DNA of 32,251 nucleotides from assembly GCA_017984755.1 (NCBI GenBank), contig JAGNYW010000033.1, positions 1 through 32,251 on the forward strand, given 5' to 3'. A model generated the notes under the pieces. It saw only the letters and a list, made by a program, of their open reading frames with translations. It made no database searches and was not told the DNA's origin. The DNA is from Methyloversatilis sp. GTDB taxonomy: Bacteria; Pseudomonadota; Gammaproteobacteria; Burkholderiales; Rhodocyclaceae. Each line of letters starts with the position of its first letter. The stretch's first letter is position 1. Positions 1 to 8,125 of the stretch are shown piece by piece. Position numbers and translations under genes: made by a program.

Positions 1-48
1 GCATTCGTAATGCGAAGGTCGCCAGTTCGATTCCGGCCAGCGGCACCA
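1..48 (+). tRNA. tRNA-Thr (anticodon CGT), 3' portion only
   Basis: The window opens inside the anticodon arm. The loop TTCGTAA places anticodon CGT at positions 6-8, which reads Thr codon ACG. The T-arm (loop TTCGATT) follows, then the acceptor strand, discriminator A and an encoded CCA at 46-48. The 5' half lies outside the window. The T-stem pairing shows one apparent A-C mismatch. A terminator starts 15 bases downstream. Confidence 0.88.
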
Positions 49-62
49 ATGGAATCAAGCAG

Positions 63-98
63 ACAGGCCAATCTCTAGGGGTTGGCCTGTTTGTTTTT
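63..98 (+). terminator. Rho-independent terminator after tRNA-Thr
   Basis: ACAGGCCAA (63-71) pairs perfectly with TTGGCCTGT (82-90) around a 10-base loop and is followed by a T-rich tract. It ends the tRNA-Thr transcript. Confidence 0.9.
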
Positions 99-290
99 CA
101 TCGCCCGGCAAGCACCGTGTGTTCGATGCTCCGATGCGGTGAGCGGACTGCGGGGTGCGCTGCGTGACGCAGCAAGGTCGCCATGTGCAAACCGTCTGAG
201 CTTGCTTTCGGTATGCCGGCAGCGCGCGTGGAGAGGCAGCGGATGAAAGCGGCATGGAGAGCCTGTGCGATCCCGGCTCGTGGCACCATG

Positions 291-327
291 AAAAAAAAAG
301 GGGTTGTGGCACGAGAGCCACAACCCC
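291..327 (-). terminator. Strong terminator downstream of the 194-aa gene
   Basis: GGGGTTGTGGC (300-310) and GCCACAACCCC (317-327) form a perfect 11-bp stem with a 6-base loop. On the minus strand the stem is followed by the complement of the A-run at 291-299, a 9-base U tract. On the plus strand it is followed by TTTTT (328-332), so it could act in both directions. Confidence 0.92.
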
Positions 328-359
328 TTTTTGTTTCAGGCCTGCAGATTTCGAATCGA

Positions 360-944
360 TCAGGCAGTCGCGCTGACGTTCTCCTCTTTCTGGATGCTGT
401 CGACTGCGATCGGTGCACTGTTGTTGCGTGCGGTCGCCGTGACATGGTGCATCGGGGCGATTTCGTGCCGGAACAGATAGGACAGCACTTTCGTCGAGCC
501 CCAGGTCTCCGGCAAGGCAATCAAGACCGAAGCTGCCGCCTTGCGATCCAGCGCGTTATGCACCAGCCATGCGCCGATCTGTTCGCGCAGCAGGAAGCGC
601 GTCTTGAGCGGGCTTGTCGCAAGCGTCATTCCAGGCGTCTCGGCGAGGCGGATCGCGAGTGACCGGGCCAGCGGTATCCAGTCTGTTTCCACGCGCTGAC
701 CATGGCAGGCAGCGAGGGACACGTGCTCGCGTTTGAGTACATCGCACAGCAGGGCTGCGAGTTCGCTCGCCGTCCAGTTCCGCATGCCCGCTTCGGGAAC
801 GGGAAGGCCGTTGCTGCCGACGTTCCTGTGAAGCGCAGCATTGGCCGAAAAACGCGGCCATGCCCTGTCGTGTGGTGTGGTGGGCACGATCGCATCGCGC
901 GGGTGGTGCGACGCCGACGTCCCGTTGTTCAAATTTGCACTCAT
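360..944 (-). CDS. Hypothetical protein, 194 aa, family not recognised
   Basis: I do not recognise this family. The start at 944 is supported by an AAAGGTG ribosome binding site about six bases upstream, and the reading frame ends 33 bases before a strong minus-strand terminator, so a monocistronic gene is likely. The first 50 residues look disordered (rich in Asn, Ser, Pro, His). From Met54 onward the protein looks globular and mostly helical, with no signal peptide, no membrane segment and no evident metal motif. A shorter start at Met54 (position 785) has no obvious ribosome binding site. An antisense frame (183-662, +) was dismissed because the terminator and RBS both support the minus strand. 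Confidence 0.7.
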   Translation of the reverse strand: MSANLNNGTSASHHPRDAIVPTTPHDRAWPRFSANAALHRNVGSNGLPVPEAGMRNWTASELAALLCDVLKREHVSLAACHGQRVETDWIPLARSLAIRLAETPGMTLATSPLKTRFLLREQIGAWLVHNALDRKAAASVLIALPETWGSTKVLSYLFRHEIAPMHHVTATARNNSAPIAVDSIQKEENVSATA

Positions 945-1203
945 GGCACACCTTTTGAATAGTTGGTTCGATGGTAATGCTGCGATGTGTCATTCTTGAG
1001 AACTTAGGTCACCCGGACTACGGGTATACCCTGATTATCCGAGTCTTCAGCCGAAACCTGACTCCGTTCCCGCTGTCGGATGAGTAGTTGCTCTGATACA
1101 ACCGCTGCAGGCGGGTTTTCAAGCATTCTGCTGTTTGCCGAGCGGCGTGATTCACGCGAACTCCGATTCATGCCTGTGTAGTTATCGACACGGAAGTTAA
1201 CAA
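945..1203. promoter_or_regulatory. Divergent upstream region of the 194-aa gene and pepN
   Basis: This 259-base non-coding stretch separates two divergently transcribed genes and must hold both promoters. No confident -35/-10 pair stood out. It is more AT-rich than its flanks around 955-1050. pepN has GGAAG about seven bases before its ATG. Confidence 0.5.
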
Positions 1204-3852
1204 ATGAAGAATTCTTTTCCCCGCGCCATTCACCTCAGAGACTACTCAGCCCCTGCATGGTGGATCGACGAGGTCGAACTCGATGTCTCGATCGCGGACG
1301 ACGGCATCGTGATCGTGCAAGCCGACATGATGGTGCGACGCAACGAAAGTATGATTCGAGGGCCATTACAACTTGATGGTGGCGCGCTGGAATTGATGGA
1401 TGTCAATCTGGACGGCGTTTCGGTTCCGGTGCCGGATGCCCTGCTTCAGGACGGCAAGCTGGTGATCGCTGACCTTCCGGATCGCTGCCGCCTCTCGACC
1501 AGGGTGCGCATCAGGCCGGATCTCAACACCACGCTATCCGGGTTCTTCCGCTCGAGGGATGGCTACTTCACACAGTGCGAAGCCGAAGGCTTTCGCCGCA
1601 TCACCTGGTTTCCCGACCGGCCGGACGTGATGGCGCGCTACACGGTGACGCTGCATGCCAGTCGCGAGCTGTTTCCGGATCTGCTCGCCAACGGCAATCT
1701 CGTCGAACGCGGTGACGAGGACGGAGGGCGGCACTGGGCGCGCTGGGTCGATCCCTTCCCCAAGCCGTGCTATCTGTTCGCCATGGTTGCGGCGAAGCTG
1801 GACCGGCTGGATGACCATTACACGACCGCGTCCGGTCGCGAGGTCGATCTGGCCATCTACGTCGAACCGGGAAAGCTTGATCAGTGCGACTTCGCGATGC
1901 ACGCGCTGAAGAAGTCGATGCGCTGGGACGAACAGCGCTTCGGCCTGGAACTCGATCTCGACCGCTACATGATCGTCGCCGTGGGCGACTTCAACATGGG
2001 TGCGATGGAGAACAAGGGCCTGAACATCTTCAACACGAAGTACGTGCTGGCCCGGCCCGACATCGCGACCGATGTCGATTACATGAACATCGATCGCGTC
2101 GTCGCGCACGAGTACTTCCACAACTGGACCGGCAACCGCGTGACCTGCCGCGACTGGTTCCAGCTGTCGCTGAAGGAAGGCCTCACCGTGTTCCGCGATC
2201 AGGAATACGGCTCCGACATCTATTCGCGTGCCGTACAGCGCATTCAGGAGGTGCGCGGCCTGCGCGCGGCGCAGTTTCCGGAGGATGCCGGACCGATGGC
2301 GCACCCGGTGCGCCCCGCCAGCTATGAGGAGATCAATAATTTCTACACCGCGACGGTGTACGAAAAGGGTGCCGAAGTCATCCGCATGATGCATACCCTG
2401 CTCGGCGAAGAGGGCTTCCAGCGCGGCATGAAGCTTTACTTCGAGCGCCACGACGGTCAGGCGGTCACTTGCGATGCGTTCGTGTCGGCGATGCAGGACG
2501 CCAGCGGCGTCGATCTGACGCAGTTCCGTCGCTGGTACGAGCAGGCGGGTACGCCGCGCGTCACGGCCGAATGCGCTTTCGACGCGGCCACGGGCGAATA
2601 CTGCATCACCTTGTCGCAGCACAACCCGCCCACCGCTTACGAGAAGCGGCTGGAGGAAGAAGGCATCCGGTTCGAGCGCGGTCCGCTGCACATTCCGGTG
2701 GCGGTCGGGCTGCTTGCTGCCGATGGCCGGGAAATCCTTCCGACGCAGGTCTTGTCGCTCACCGAAACGTCCGCAAGCTTCCGCTTCGACCTGTCGGCGC
2801 AGGCCTTGACTGTGCCGCCGCTGCCGTCGCTGCTGCGCAATTTCTCGGCGCCGGTGACGCTCGACTTCGACTGTTCCGATGAAGGTCTGGCGGTGCTGAT
2901 GGCACACGACAGCGACGAATTCAACCGCTGGGAAGCGGGGCAGCGGCTCGCGACACGGCTCATGCTGGCGGGTGTCGCGCAGTTCAGGGTGGGTGGCGAA
3001 GTTGCCGTGCCGCAGATGTTCATCGATGCCTTCGCCGCGTCACTCGCGTGCGCGGAATCCGATCCGGCCTTCGCCGCCGAGGCACTCGCGCTGCCTTCCG
3101 AGACCTGGCTGGGTGATCAGATGGAGGTGATCGACCCGGACGCGGTTCATCGGGTACGCCGGCAGTTCCGTCGCGTGCTGGCGCAGGCATTGCGGCAGCC
3201 GCTCGAAGCACTGCTGTCGGCAAACGTCGCGCACGGGCCGTATGCCCCCGAGCCGGTGGCCATGGGGCAGCGTGCGCTGCGCAATCTGGTGCTCGGCTAC
3301 CTGATGGAACTGGACGACCCGGCGCTCCAGTTGCGCGCGCTGTCGCAGTTCCGTGACTCCGACAACATGACCGACCAGTTCGCCGCGCTGTCACTGCTGG
3401 CGCACAGCGAGACGCCGCTGCGCGAAGTCGCGCTCGCCGAGTTCTATCAGCGGTGGAAGGACGAAGCGCTGGTGGTGGACAAGTGGCTCGCCGTGCAGGC
3501 GACGTCGCCGGCGGTCGGCACCACCGCCCGGGTACGCGAACTGATGGCGCACGAGGCCTTCGATCCGAAGAATCCGAACAAGGTGTATGCGCTGGTACGC
3601 ACCTTCTGCGCCGCCAACCCGCTGCACTTCCACGCGGCCGACGGTTCCGGCTACAGCTACGCCGCGGGCGTGATCCGGGAACTCGATCCGGTCAATCCGC
3701 AGGTGGCGTCGCGCATCGCGCGGGCCTTCGACCGCTGGCGCCGTTTCGATGCCGGACGGCAGGCGCACGCACGTGCCGCACTGGAACGCATCGCCGCGCA
3801 GCCCGGCCTGTCGCCGGATGTCGCTGAGGTGGTGGGTCGGGCTCTGGCCTGA
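1204..3852 (+). CDS. pepN: Aminopeptidase N (M1 zinc metallopeptidase)
   Basis: This cytosolic M1 aminopeptidase removes N-terminal residues from peptides during protein turnover. At 882 aa it has the usual length of bacterial PepN (about 870-890). The substrate N-terminus-binding motif GAMEN is at residues 266-270. The zinc motif HEYFH is at 302-306 (ligands H302 and H306, catalytic E303), and the third ligand E325 falls 18 residues after the second histidine, as in the family. The C-terminal half is the helical domain of the PepN subfamily. The start is preceded by GGAAG. The gene stands alone: it is divergent from the 194-aa gene and convergent with the LysR regulator. Confidence 0.97.
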   Translation: MKNSFPRAIHLRDYSAPAWWIDEVELDVSIADDGIVIVQADMMVRRNESMIRGPLQLDGGALELMDVNLDGVSVPVPDALLQDGKLVIADLPDRCRLSTRVRIRPDLNTTLSGFFRSRDGYFTQCEAEGFRRITWFPDRPDVMARYTVTLHASRELFPDLLANGNLVERGDEDGGRHWARWVDPFPKPCYLFAMVAAKLDRLDDHYTTASGREVDLAIYVEPGKLDQCDFAMHALKKSMRWDEQRFGLELDLDRYMIVAVGDFNMGAMENKGLNIFNTKYVLARPDIATDVDYMNIDRVVAHEYFHNWTGNRVTCRDWFQLSLKEGLTVFRDQEYGSDIYSRAVQRIQEVRGLRAAQFPEDAGPMAHPVRPASYEEINNFYTATVYEKGAEVIRMMHTLLGEEGFQRGMKLYFERHDGQAVTCDAFVSAMQDASGVDLTQFRRWYEQAGTPRVTAECAFDAATGEYCITLSQHNPPTAYEKRLEEEGIRFERGPLHIPVAVGLLAADGREILPTQVLSLTETSASFRFDLSAQALTVPPLPSLLRNFSAPVTLDFDCSDEGLAVLMAHDSDEFNRWEAGQRLATRLMLAGVAQFRVGGEVAVPQMFIDAFAASLACAESDPAFAAEALALPSETWLGDQMEVIDPDAVHRVRRQFRRVLAQALRQPLEALLSANVAHGPYAPEPVAMGQRALRNLVLGYLMELDDPALQLRALSQFRDSDNMTDQFAALSLLAHSETPLREVALAEFYQRWKDEALVVDKWLAVQATSPAVGTTARVRELMAHEAFDPKNPNKVYALVRTFCAANPLHFHAADGSGYSYAAGVIRELDPVNPQVASRIARAFDRWRRFDAGRQAHARAALERIAAQPGLSPDVAEVVGRALA

Positions 3853-3862
3853 CGGCAGACGA

Positions 3863-3923
3863 AAGATTCAAGCCGCAAGTTGCAAGGAACACCCGCCATG
3901 TTTTTACTTGCGCCTTGAATCTT
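3863..3923. repeat. Long inverted repeat between convergent pepN and lysR
   Basis: AAGATTCAAGCCGCAAG (3863-3879) pairs with CTTGCGCCTTGAATCTT (3907-3923) with one mismatch, around a 27-base loop. GGCAGA (3854-3859) and TCTGCC (3934-3939) extend the symmetry outward. A second copy of CTTGCGGCTTG follows the right arm, overlapping it by two bases (3922-3932), so the right side looks like a partly duplicated unit. It may act as a bidirectional transcription barrier, but it has no canonical U tract. Confidence 0.65.
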
Positions 3924-3940
3924 GCGGCTTGCATCTGCCT

Positions 3941-4819
3941 CTAATCAGTGGCGATCATTGCCTCGAAAGCCAGCGCGGCGGGGCTGAGCGGGCGGCGCGG
4001 CAGGCGCAGGCGGTACAGCTGACGTGTCAGCTGTACGCCTGGAAGGGTCAGGGTCGCGACCTTGCCGAGTGCGATCTGGTCGGCCGAGCTGACGCGCGGC
4101 ACCATCGACACGCCACCGCCGGCGGCGACGGTCTGGATGACGGCTTCCGTGCTGCCGGCCTCGATCAGACGGGCCGGGCGAATGCCCAGCTTGTCCAGCC
4201 ATCGATTCACTACCTCGCGTGTGCCGGAACCGGGCTCGCGCACCACCCAGGTCGCCTGCGACAGCTGTTCGACGGTGACTTGCGGATTCTGCGCAATCGG
4301 GCTGTCGGGCGGCGCGACGATGAGCAGCGGTTCGTCGCGCCAGGGACGTGACTCGATGCGCTCATCCTCGACCGGACCTTCGACCAGCGCGATATCGACT
4401 TCGCAGGCGAGCAGGCTTTCGGCGATGTTCTGCGTGTTGGTGCTGGTGAGGCTGAGCGAAATGCCCGGATGCGCCTGCGCGAAGTCAGCGATGTAGCCCG
4501 GCAGCCAGTAGGCGGCGACGGTCATGCTGGCGCCGATGCGCAGCCGGCCGCGCTCCAGATCGGAATAGGCCTGCAGGGCTTCGAGCGCGGCGCGCTCCAT
4601 GGCGAAAATCCCGCCTGCGTACTCGAACAGCACTTGACCGGCTTCCGTCAGCGACAGCACGCGCGCACCACGCTCTATCAGCACCACGTCGAGCTGGTCC
4701 TCCAGTTCGCGCAGCGCCTTCGACACCGCGGGCTGACTGACACCCAGGTGTTCAGCCGCACGGGAGAAGCTTGCATGTTCGCCGACCGTGTGAAAGATGC
4801 GCAGAAGGTGCAGATTCAT
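3941..4819 (-). CDS. LysR-family transcriptional regulator
   Basis: A 292-aa LysR-type regulator. Residues 1-60 form the winged helix-turn-helix, with the typical FSRAAEHLGVSQPAVSKALR pattern. From about residue 90 comes the periplasmic-binding-like effector domain. The frame is open up to 5038, but that extension would run through the panD terminator and into panD, and it lacks LysR character. The ATG at 4819 puts the HTH at the normal distance from the N-terminus. The overall look is of the CbbR/CysB-like half of the family. The effector and targets cannot be told, because no divergently transcribed partner gene is adjacent, which is unusual for LysR genes. Confidence 0.93.
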   Translation of the reverse strand: MNLHLLRIFHTVGEHASFSRAAEHLGVSQPAVSKALRELEDQLDVVLIERGARVLSLTEAGQVLFEYAGGIFAMERAALEALQAYSDLERGRLRIGASMTVAAYWLPGYIADFAQAHPGISLSLTSTNTQNIAESLLACEVDIALVEGPVEDERIESRPWRDEPLLIVAPPDSPIAQNPQVTVEQLSQATWVVREPGSGTREVVNRWLDKLGIRPARLIEAGSTEAVIQTVAAGGGVSMVPRVSSADQIALGKVATLTLPGVQLTRQLYRLRLPRRPLSPAALAFEAMIATD

Positions 4820-4865
4820 TGCCGGATCCGTCTCGGTGAAGCCGCCATGCAGCCATGCCGGCGCA

Positions 4866-4894
4866 AACAAAAAGGGCCCGCACGAAGCGGGCCC
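4866..4894 (-). terminator. Terminator of the pan gene cluster
   Basis: GGGCCCGC (4874-4881) and GCGGGCCC (4887-4894) form a perfect 8-bp stem with loop ACGAA. On the minus strand a U-rich run follows (complement of the A-rich 4866-4873). It lies just after the panD stop codon. Confidence 0.92.
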
Positions 4895-4913
4895 GGGTGT
4901 GCAGCGTGCCGGG

Positions 4914-5297
4914 TCAGCCGGCCATCTGCACCGGAATGTGACCGCGCTGATTGACGATGCGGTTCTTGCCATCGACGTATACCAGCCTGGGTTCGAAGCG
5001 CGCCAGTTCGATTTCCGTGTATTGCGCGAAACACGCAATGATCAGCAGATCGCCGGCCGCTGCCTTGCGCGCTGCAGCACCATTGACCGAAATGATGCCG
5101 GAACCGCGTTCCGCGCTGATGGCATAGGTGGAAAAACGTTCGCCATTGGTGACATTGTAGATGTCGATGGCCTGATATTCGTGGATGTCCGCGGCGTCGA
5201 GCAGGTTCTGATCGATCGCGCACGATCCTTCGTAGTGCAGTTCCGAGTGGGTCGTGGTGACACGGTGAAGCTTGGACTGAAGCATGGTGCGTTGCAT
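4914..5297 (-). CDS. panD: Aspartate 1-decarboxylase proenzyme
   Basis: PanD decarboxylates L-aspartate to beta-alanine, one of the two precursors joined by PanC. The 127-aa length matches the family. The self-cleavage site is intact: Gly24-Ser25 in YEGSCAID, where Ser25 becomes the pyruvoyl cofactor of the alpha chain. Lys9, Arg54 and Tyr58 (RFSTY), which line the active site, are also present. It is the last gene of the pan group, 107 bases after panC, and is followed at once by a terminator. Confidence 0.97.
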   Translation of the reverse strand: MQRTMLQSKLHRVTTTHSELHYEGSCAIDQNLLDAADIHEYQAIDIYNVTNGERFSTYAISAERGSGIISVNGAAARKAAAGDLLIIACFAQYTEIELARFEPRLVYVDGKNRIVNQRGHIPVQMAG

Positions 5298-5404
5298 GAG
5301 GCGCTCCTTCGATATCGCGCTGTTTCGACCACACGCGCATGCACGAAGGCATGCGTGACAGTGCGCTACTGGAACACCACCGGCGTTGAGCGCATCGTGG
5401 CGAC

Positions 5405-6244
5405 CTACACTTCCAGGTTGTCGATCAGTCGTGTGCTGCCGAGCAGCGCAGCTGCGACGATCACCAAGCTGGATTCGTGAGCGGCCGGCGATTGTAAGTC
5501 GGCTTGTCGTCGCACTGCAACATATTGCGGAGACCAGCCACGGGCTTGAAGAAACGACACGGCGTCACGCTCGACCCGAGCGAAATCACGGTCTCCTGCA
5601 CGCAAGGCCGCGCGCGCGGTCGACAGGGCCTCGTAAAGCTCCACCGAGCGGGCCCGTTCGTCGGCCGACAGGTAGCCGTTGCGGGACGAAAGCGCGAGAC
5701 CGTCTCCTGCGCGCAGCGTTTCGCCCCCCACGATGGCGATGGGCATCGCCATCTGCTGCACCAGCTGGCGGATCACCATCAGCTGCTGGTAGTCCTTCTT
5801 GCCGAACAGCGCGACCTGCGGCTGCACGATGTTGAAAAGTTTGGCCACCACCGTCGCCACGCCGGTGAAGAAGCCGGGGCGGAAGGCGCCTTCCAGTATG
5901 TCGGCCAGCACTGGGTCGGGTACGACGCGCAGCGTCTGCGGCTGCGGGTAGAGCTCGCTTTCCGCCGGTGCGAACACGTGCGCCACGCCCGCTTCACGCA
6001 TGCGCGCGCAATCGGCCTCCATGGTGCGCGGATAGCGGTCGAAGTCTTCGTGCGGTGCAAATTGAAGGCGATTGACGAACACGCTCGCAACGACCACATC
6101 GGCGTGTGACCGCGCCTGCCGCATCAGCGAAGCGTGGCCCTCGTGCAGATTGCCCATGGTGGGTACAAAGGCAATGCGTGCGCCGCCTGCGCGTGCTGAA
6201 TCCAGCGCGGCGCGCAGGCCGGCAATGGTCGGATGGATCTGCAT
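5405..6244 (-). CDS. panC: Pantothenate synthetase (pantoate--beta-alanine ligase)
   Basis: PanC condenses pantoate with beta-alanine at the cost of ATP to give pantothenate, the coenzyme A precursor. The 279-aa protein has the nucleotidyltransferase HxGH-type motif H34-E-G-H37 in [10 protein letters not shown], the FGKKDYQQL segment and the LSSRNGYL loop typical of the family. AGGG precedes the start. It lies 18 bases after panB and is presumably cotranscribed with it. The 107 bases between panC and panD hold an imperfect hairpin around 5332-5356, which might separate panD expression. Confidence 0.97.
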   Translation of the reverse strand: MQIHPTIAGLRAALDSARAGGARIAFVPTMGNLHEGHASLMRQARSHADVVVASVFVNRLQFAPHEDFDRYPRTMEADCARMREAGVAHVFAPAESELYPQPQTLRVVPDPVLADILEGAFRPGFFTGVATVVAKLFNIVQPQVALFGKKDYQQLMVIRQLVQQMAMPIAIVGGETLRAGDGLALSSRNGYLSADERARSVELYEALSTARAALRAGDRDFARVERDAVSFLQARGWSPQYVAVRRQADLQSPAAHESSLVIVAAALLGSTRLIDNLEV

Positions 6245-6262
6245 GAACTGAACCCTGTTCGA

Positions 6263-7099
6263 TCAGTAGGCGTGCTCGGGGCCCGGAAAGCTGCGTTCCT
6301 TGACTGCGGCGATGTAGCGGCTCAGCGCGTCCTGCACGTCGTCCGAACCCGGCATGAAATTGCGCACGAAGCGCGGACGCCGGCCCGGGAAGAGACCGAG
6401 TACGTCATGCAGCACCAGCACCTGGCCGTTGCAGTCGAGGCCTGCACCGATGCCGATGGTGATGAAGCGGCGCGCTGCAGTGACTTCCGTGGCCAGACGC
6501 GCGGGCACCATTTCCATCACCAGCATCGAAGCACCCGCGTCGTCGAGCAGTGCTGCATCGACCTTCAGCTGTTCCGCCGATTCGGTGGTGACACCCTGGG
6601 CGCGGTAGCCGCCCAGCTGATGCACCGACTGCGGTGTCAGACCGAGGTGGGCGCACACCGGCACACCGCGCTCGACCAGAAAGCGCACCGTTTCCACCAT
6701 GTGCGTGCCGCCTTCGAGCTTCACCATCTGGGCACCCGCAGTGAGCAGCTTCACTGCGGAGCGCATGGCCTGCTCGCGGCTTTCCTGATAGCTGCCGAAA
6801 GGAAGGTCTGCGATCAGGAAGGCGCGGCCCTCGACATTGCGCAGGCCGCGGGCGACACAGGCCGTGTGGTAGGCCATGTCGTCGATGGTGACCGGCAGCG
6901 TGGTGTCGTGGCCCTGCAGCACATTGCCGAGCGAATCTCCGACCAGCAGCACGTCAGCGCCGACGGCATCGCATACGGCGGCGAAAGTCGAGTCGTAGCA
7001 GGTAAGCATGGCCACCGGTTCGCCGGCGGTGCGCATGCGCATCAGGGTGTTCAGCGTGACCGGGCGACGCGCCGGGTCAGTGTCGCGGACGTAGGTCAT
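6263..7099 (-). CDS. panB: 3-methyl-2-oxobutanoate hydroxymethyltransferase
   Basis: PanB transfers a hydroxymethyl group from methylene-tetrahydrofolate to ketoisovalerate, giving ketopantoate, the first committed step of pantothenate synthesis. The 278-aa protein shows the family landmarks: metal-binding D55 in LVGDSLGNV and D98 in IADLPFG, K127 in MVKLEGG, and the catalytic glutamate E196 in MEMVP. Its ATG overlaps the stop codon of the upstream kinase gene (ATGA), which indicates translational coupling. Confidence 0.97.
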   Translation of the reverse strand: MTYVRDTDPARRPVTLNTLMRMRTAGEPVAMLTCYDSTFAAVCDAVGADVLLVGDSLGNVLQGHDTTLPVTIDDMAYHTACVARGLRNVEGRAFLIADLPFGSYQESREQAMRSAVKLLTAGAQMVKLEGGTHMVETVRFLVERGVPVCAHLGLTPQSVHQLGGYRAQGVTTESAEQLKVDAALLDDAGASMLVMEMVPARLATEVTAARRFITIGIGAGLDCNGQVLVLHDVLGLFPGRRPRFVRNFMPGSDDVQDALSRYIAAVKERSFPGPEHAY

Positions 7100-7734
7100 G
7101 TGGCGTATCCGAAAAATTCGCGGAATGATCGCATCTGGGTCAGGCGTTCGACCAGCAGCGCAAAGTCGTCATCGTTGTCGACCGGATTCAGTTCTTCGGC
7201 ATTTACGATGAACAGCGGGCTCGCATCGTACTGATAGAAGAAGCGCGCGTAGCGCTCCACCACGCGGGCCAGATAGCTTTCGCTGATGCGTCGTTCCGCA
7301 TCGATGCCGCGCCTGCGCACGCGTTCGGCCAGCGTATCGGCATCTGCCTGGAGGTAGATCACCAGATCGGGCGCCGGTGCCTGCAGTTTCAGCGTGGTGA
7401 AGATCTGGCGGTAGAGCGCGTACTCGTCGTCGGTGAGATTCATCGACGCGAACAGCGGGTCCTTGTCGATCAGGAAGTCGGCCACCAGACGACCCGAAAA
7501 CAGGTCGTCCTGCGCGACTTCACGCAACTGCTCCATGCGCTGGAACAGGAAGAACAGCTGTGTCTGCAGCGCGTAGCGCTCCATGTTCTGATAGAAGCGC
7601 CCGAGAAACGGGTTCTCTTCCGGTTTTTCGAACAGGGTCGGCGCTTGCAGGTGGTCGGCGAGGCGGCGGGCGAGCGAGGTCTTGCCTACGCCGATCGGCC
7701 CCTCGACGACAATGTAGCGGGCTTTGTCCAGCAT
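7096..7734 (-). CDS. Deoxynucleoside kinase (deoxyadenosine/deoxyguanosine kinase family)
   Basis: A 212-aa P-loop kinase with Walker A GPIGVGKT at residues 12-19, the dNK-type lid region and an Arg/Glu-rich C-terminal half. The family phosphorylates purine deoxynucleosides for salvage. The frame stays open 29 codons upstream of 7734, but starting there would push the P-loop away from the N-terminus. The ATG at 7734 ([12 protein letters not shown]) is typical. It overlaps panB by four bases. In many betaproteobacteria this kinase sits between folK and panB. Here folK is absent and a small membrane protein gene precedes it. Confidence 0.9.
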   Translation of the reverse strand: MLDKARYIVVEGPIGVGKTSLARRLADHLQAPTLFEKPEENPFLGRFYQNMERYALQTQLFFLFQRMEQLREVAQDDLFSGRLVADFLIDKDPLFASMNLTDDEYALYRQIFTTLKLQAPAPDLVIYLQADADTLAERVRRRGIDAERRISESYLARVVERYARFFYQYDASPLFIVNAEELNPVDNDDDFALLVERLTQMRSFREFFGYAT

Positions 7735-7762
7735 CGTTGGGTGTTCCGGTCCGGCAGTCGAT

Positions 7763-8125
7763 TCAGCGGAAGATGAAATACACCGCGCCCAGCATACACA
7801 GCGCGGCCCACAGGTAGTCAAGCTTGAGCGGTTCGTTCATGTAGAACACGGCGAACGGCACGAACACGGACAGCGTGATCACTTCCTGCATGATCTTCAG
7901 CTGCCCGAGCGAAAACTGGGTGTGGCCGATGCGGTTGGCCGGTACCTGAAGCATGTACTCGAACAGCGCGATGCCCCATGAAAACATCGCGGCGTACCAC
8001 CAGGGCCGGTGATTCAGGTCCCGCAGGTGGGCGTACCAGGCGAAGGTCATGAAGACGTTCGATGCGACAAGCAGCCCCGCAGTCTGCATCCATACGGGCA
8101 ACTGCAGCGACAGCGGCGGAGACAT
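7763..8125 (-). CDS. DMT-type small membrane protein (DUF486-like)
   Basis: A 120-aa protein with four hydrophobic segments at about residues 12-31, 42-60, 80-95 and 104-119, and the DUF486-type stretch RIGHTQFSLGQLKIMQEV. DUF486 proteins resemble half-size drug/metabolite transporters. The substrate is unknown. The start at 8125 overlaps the pcnB stop by one base (TGATG), so translation is coupled. Met13 is a less likely alternative start. The deoxynucleoside kinase gene follows after 28 bases. Confidence 0.88.
   Translation of the reverse strand: MSPPLSLQLPVWMQTAGLLVASNVFMTFAWYAHLRDLNHRPWWYAAMFSWGIALFEYMLQVPANRIGHTQFSLGQLKIMQEVITLSVFVPFAVFYMNEPLKLDYLWAALCMLGAVYFIFR

Larger units (their letters stand above)
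49..359. other. Intergenic region, no gene seen
   Basis: Apart from the two terminators at 63-98 and 291-327 I see no gene here. Open frames on both strands lack a ribosome binding site and recognisable protein character. Confidence 0.6.

Noticed and set aside
1534-2907. 457-codon open frame antisense to pepN
   Set aside because: The + strand encodes the full PepN with all catalytic motifs; the antisense product is low-complexity.
4820-5038. N-terminal extension of the LysR regulator
   Set aside because: It would read through the panD terminator and into panD, and adds 73 residues not found in LysR proteins.
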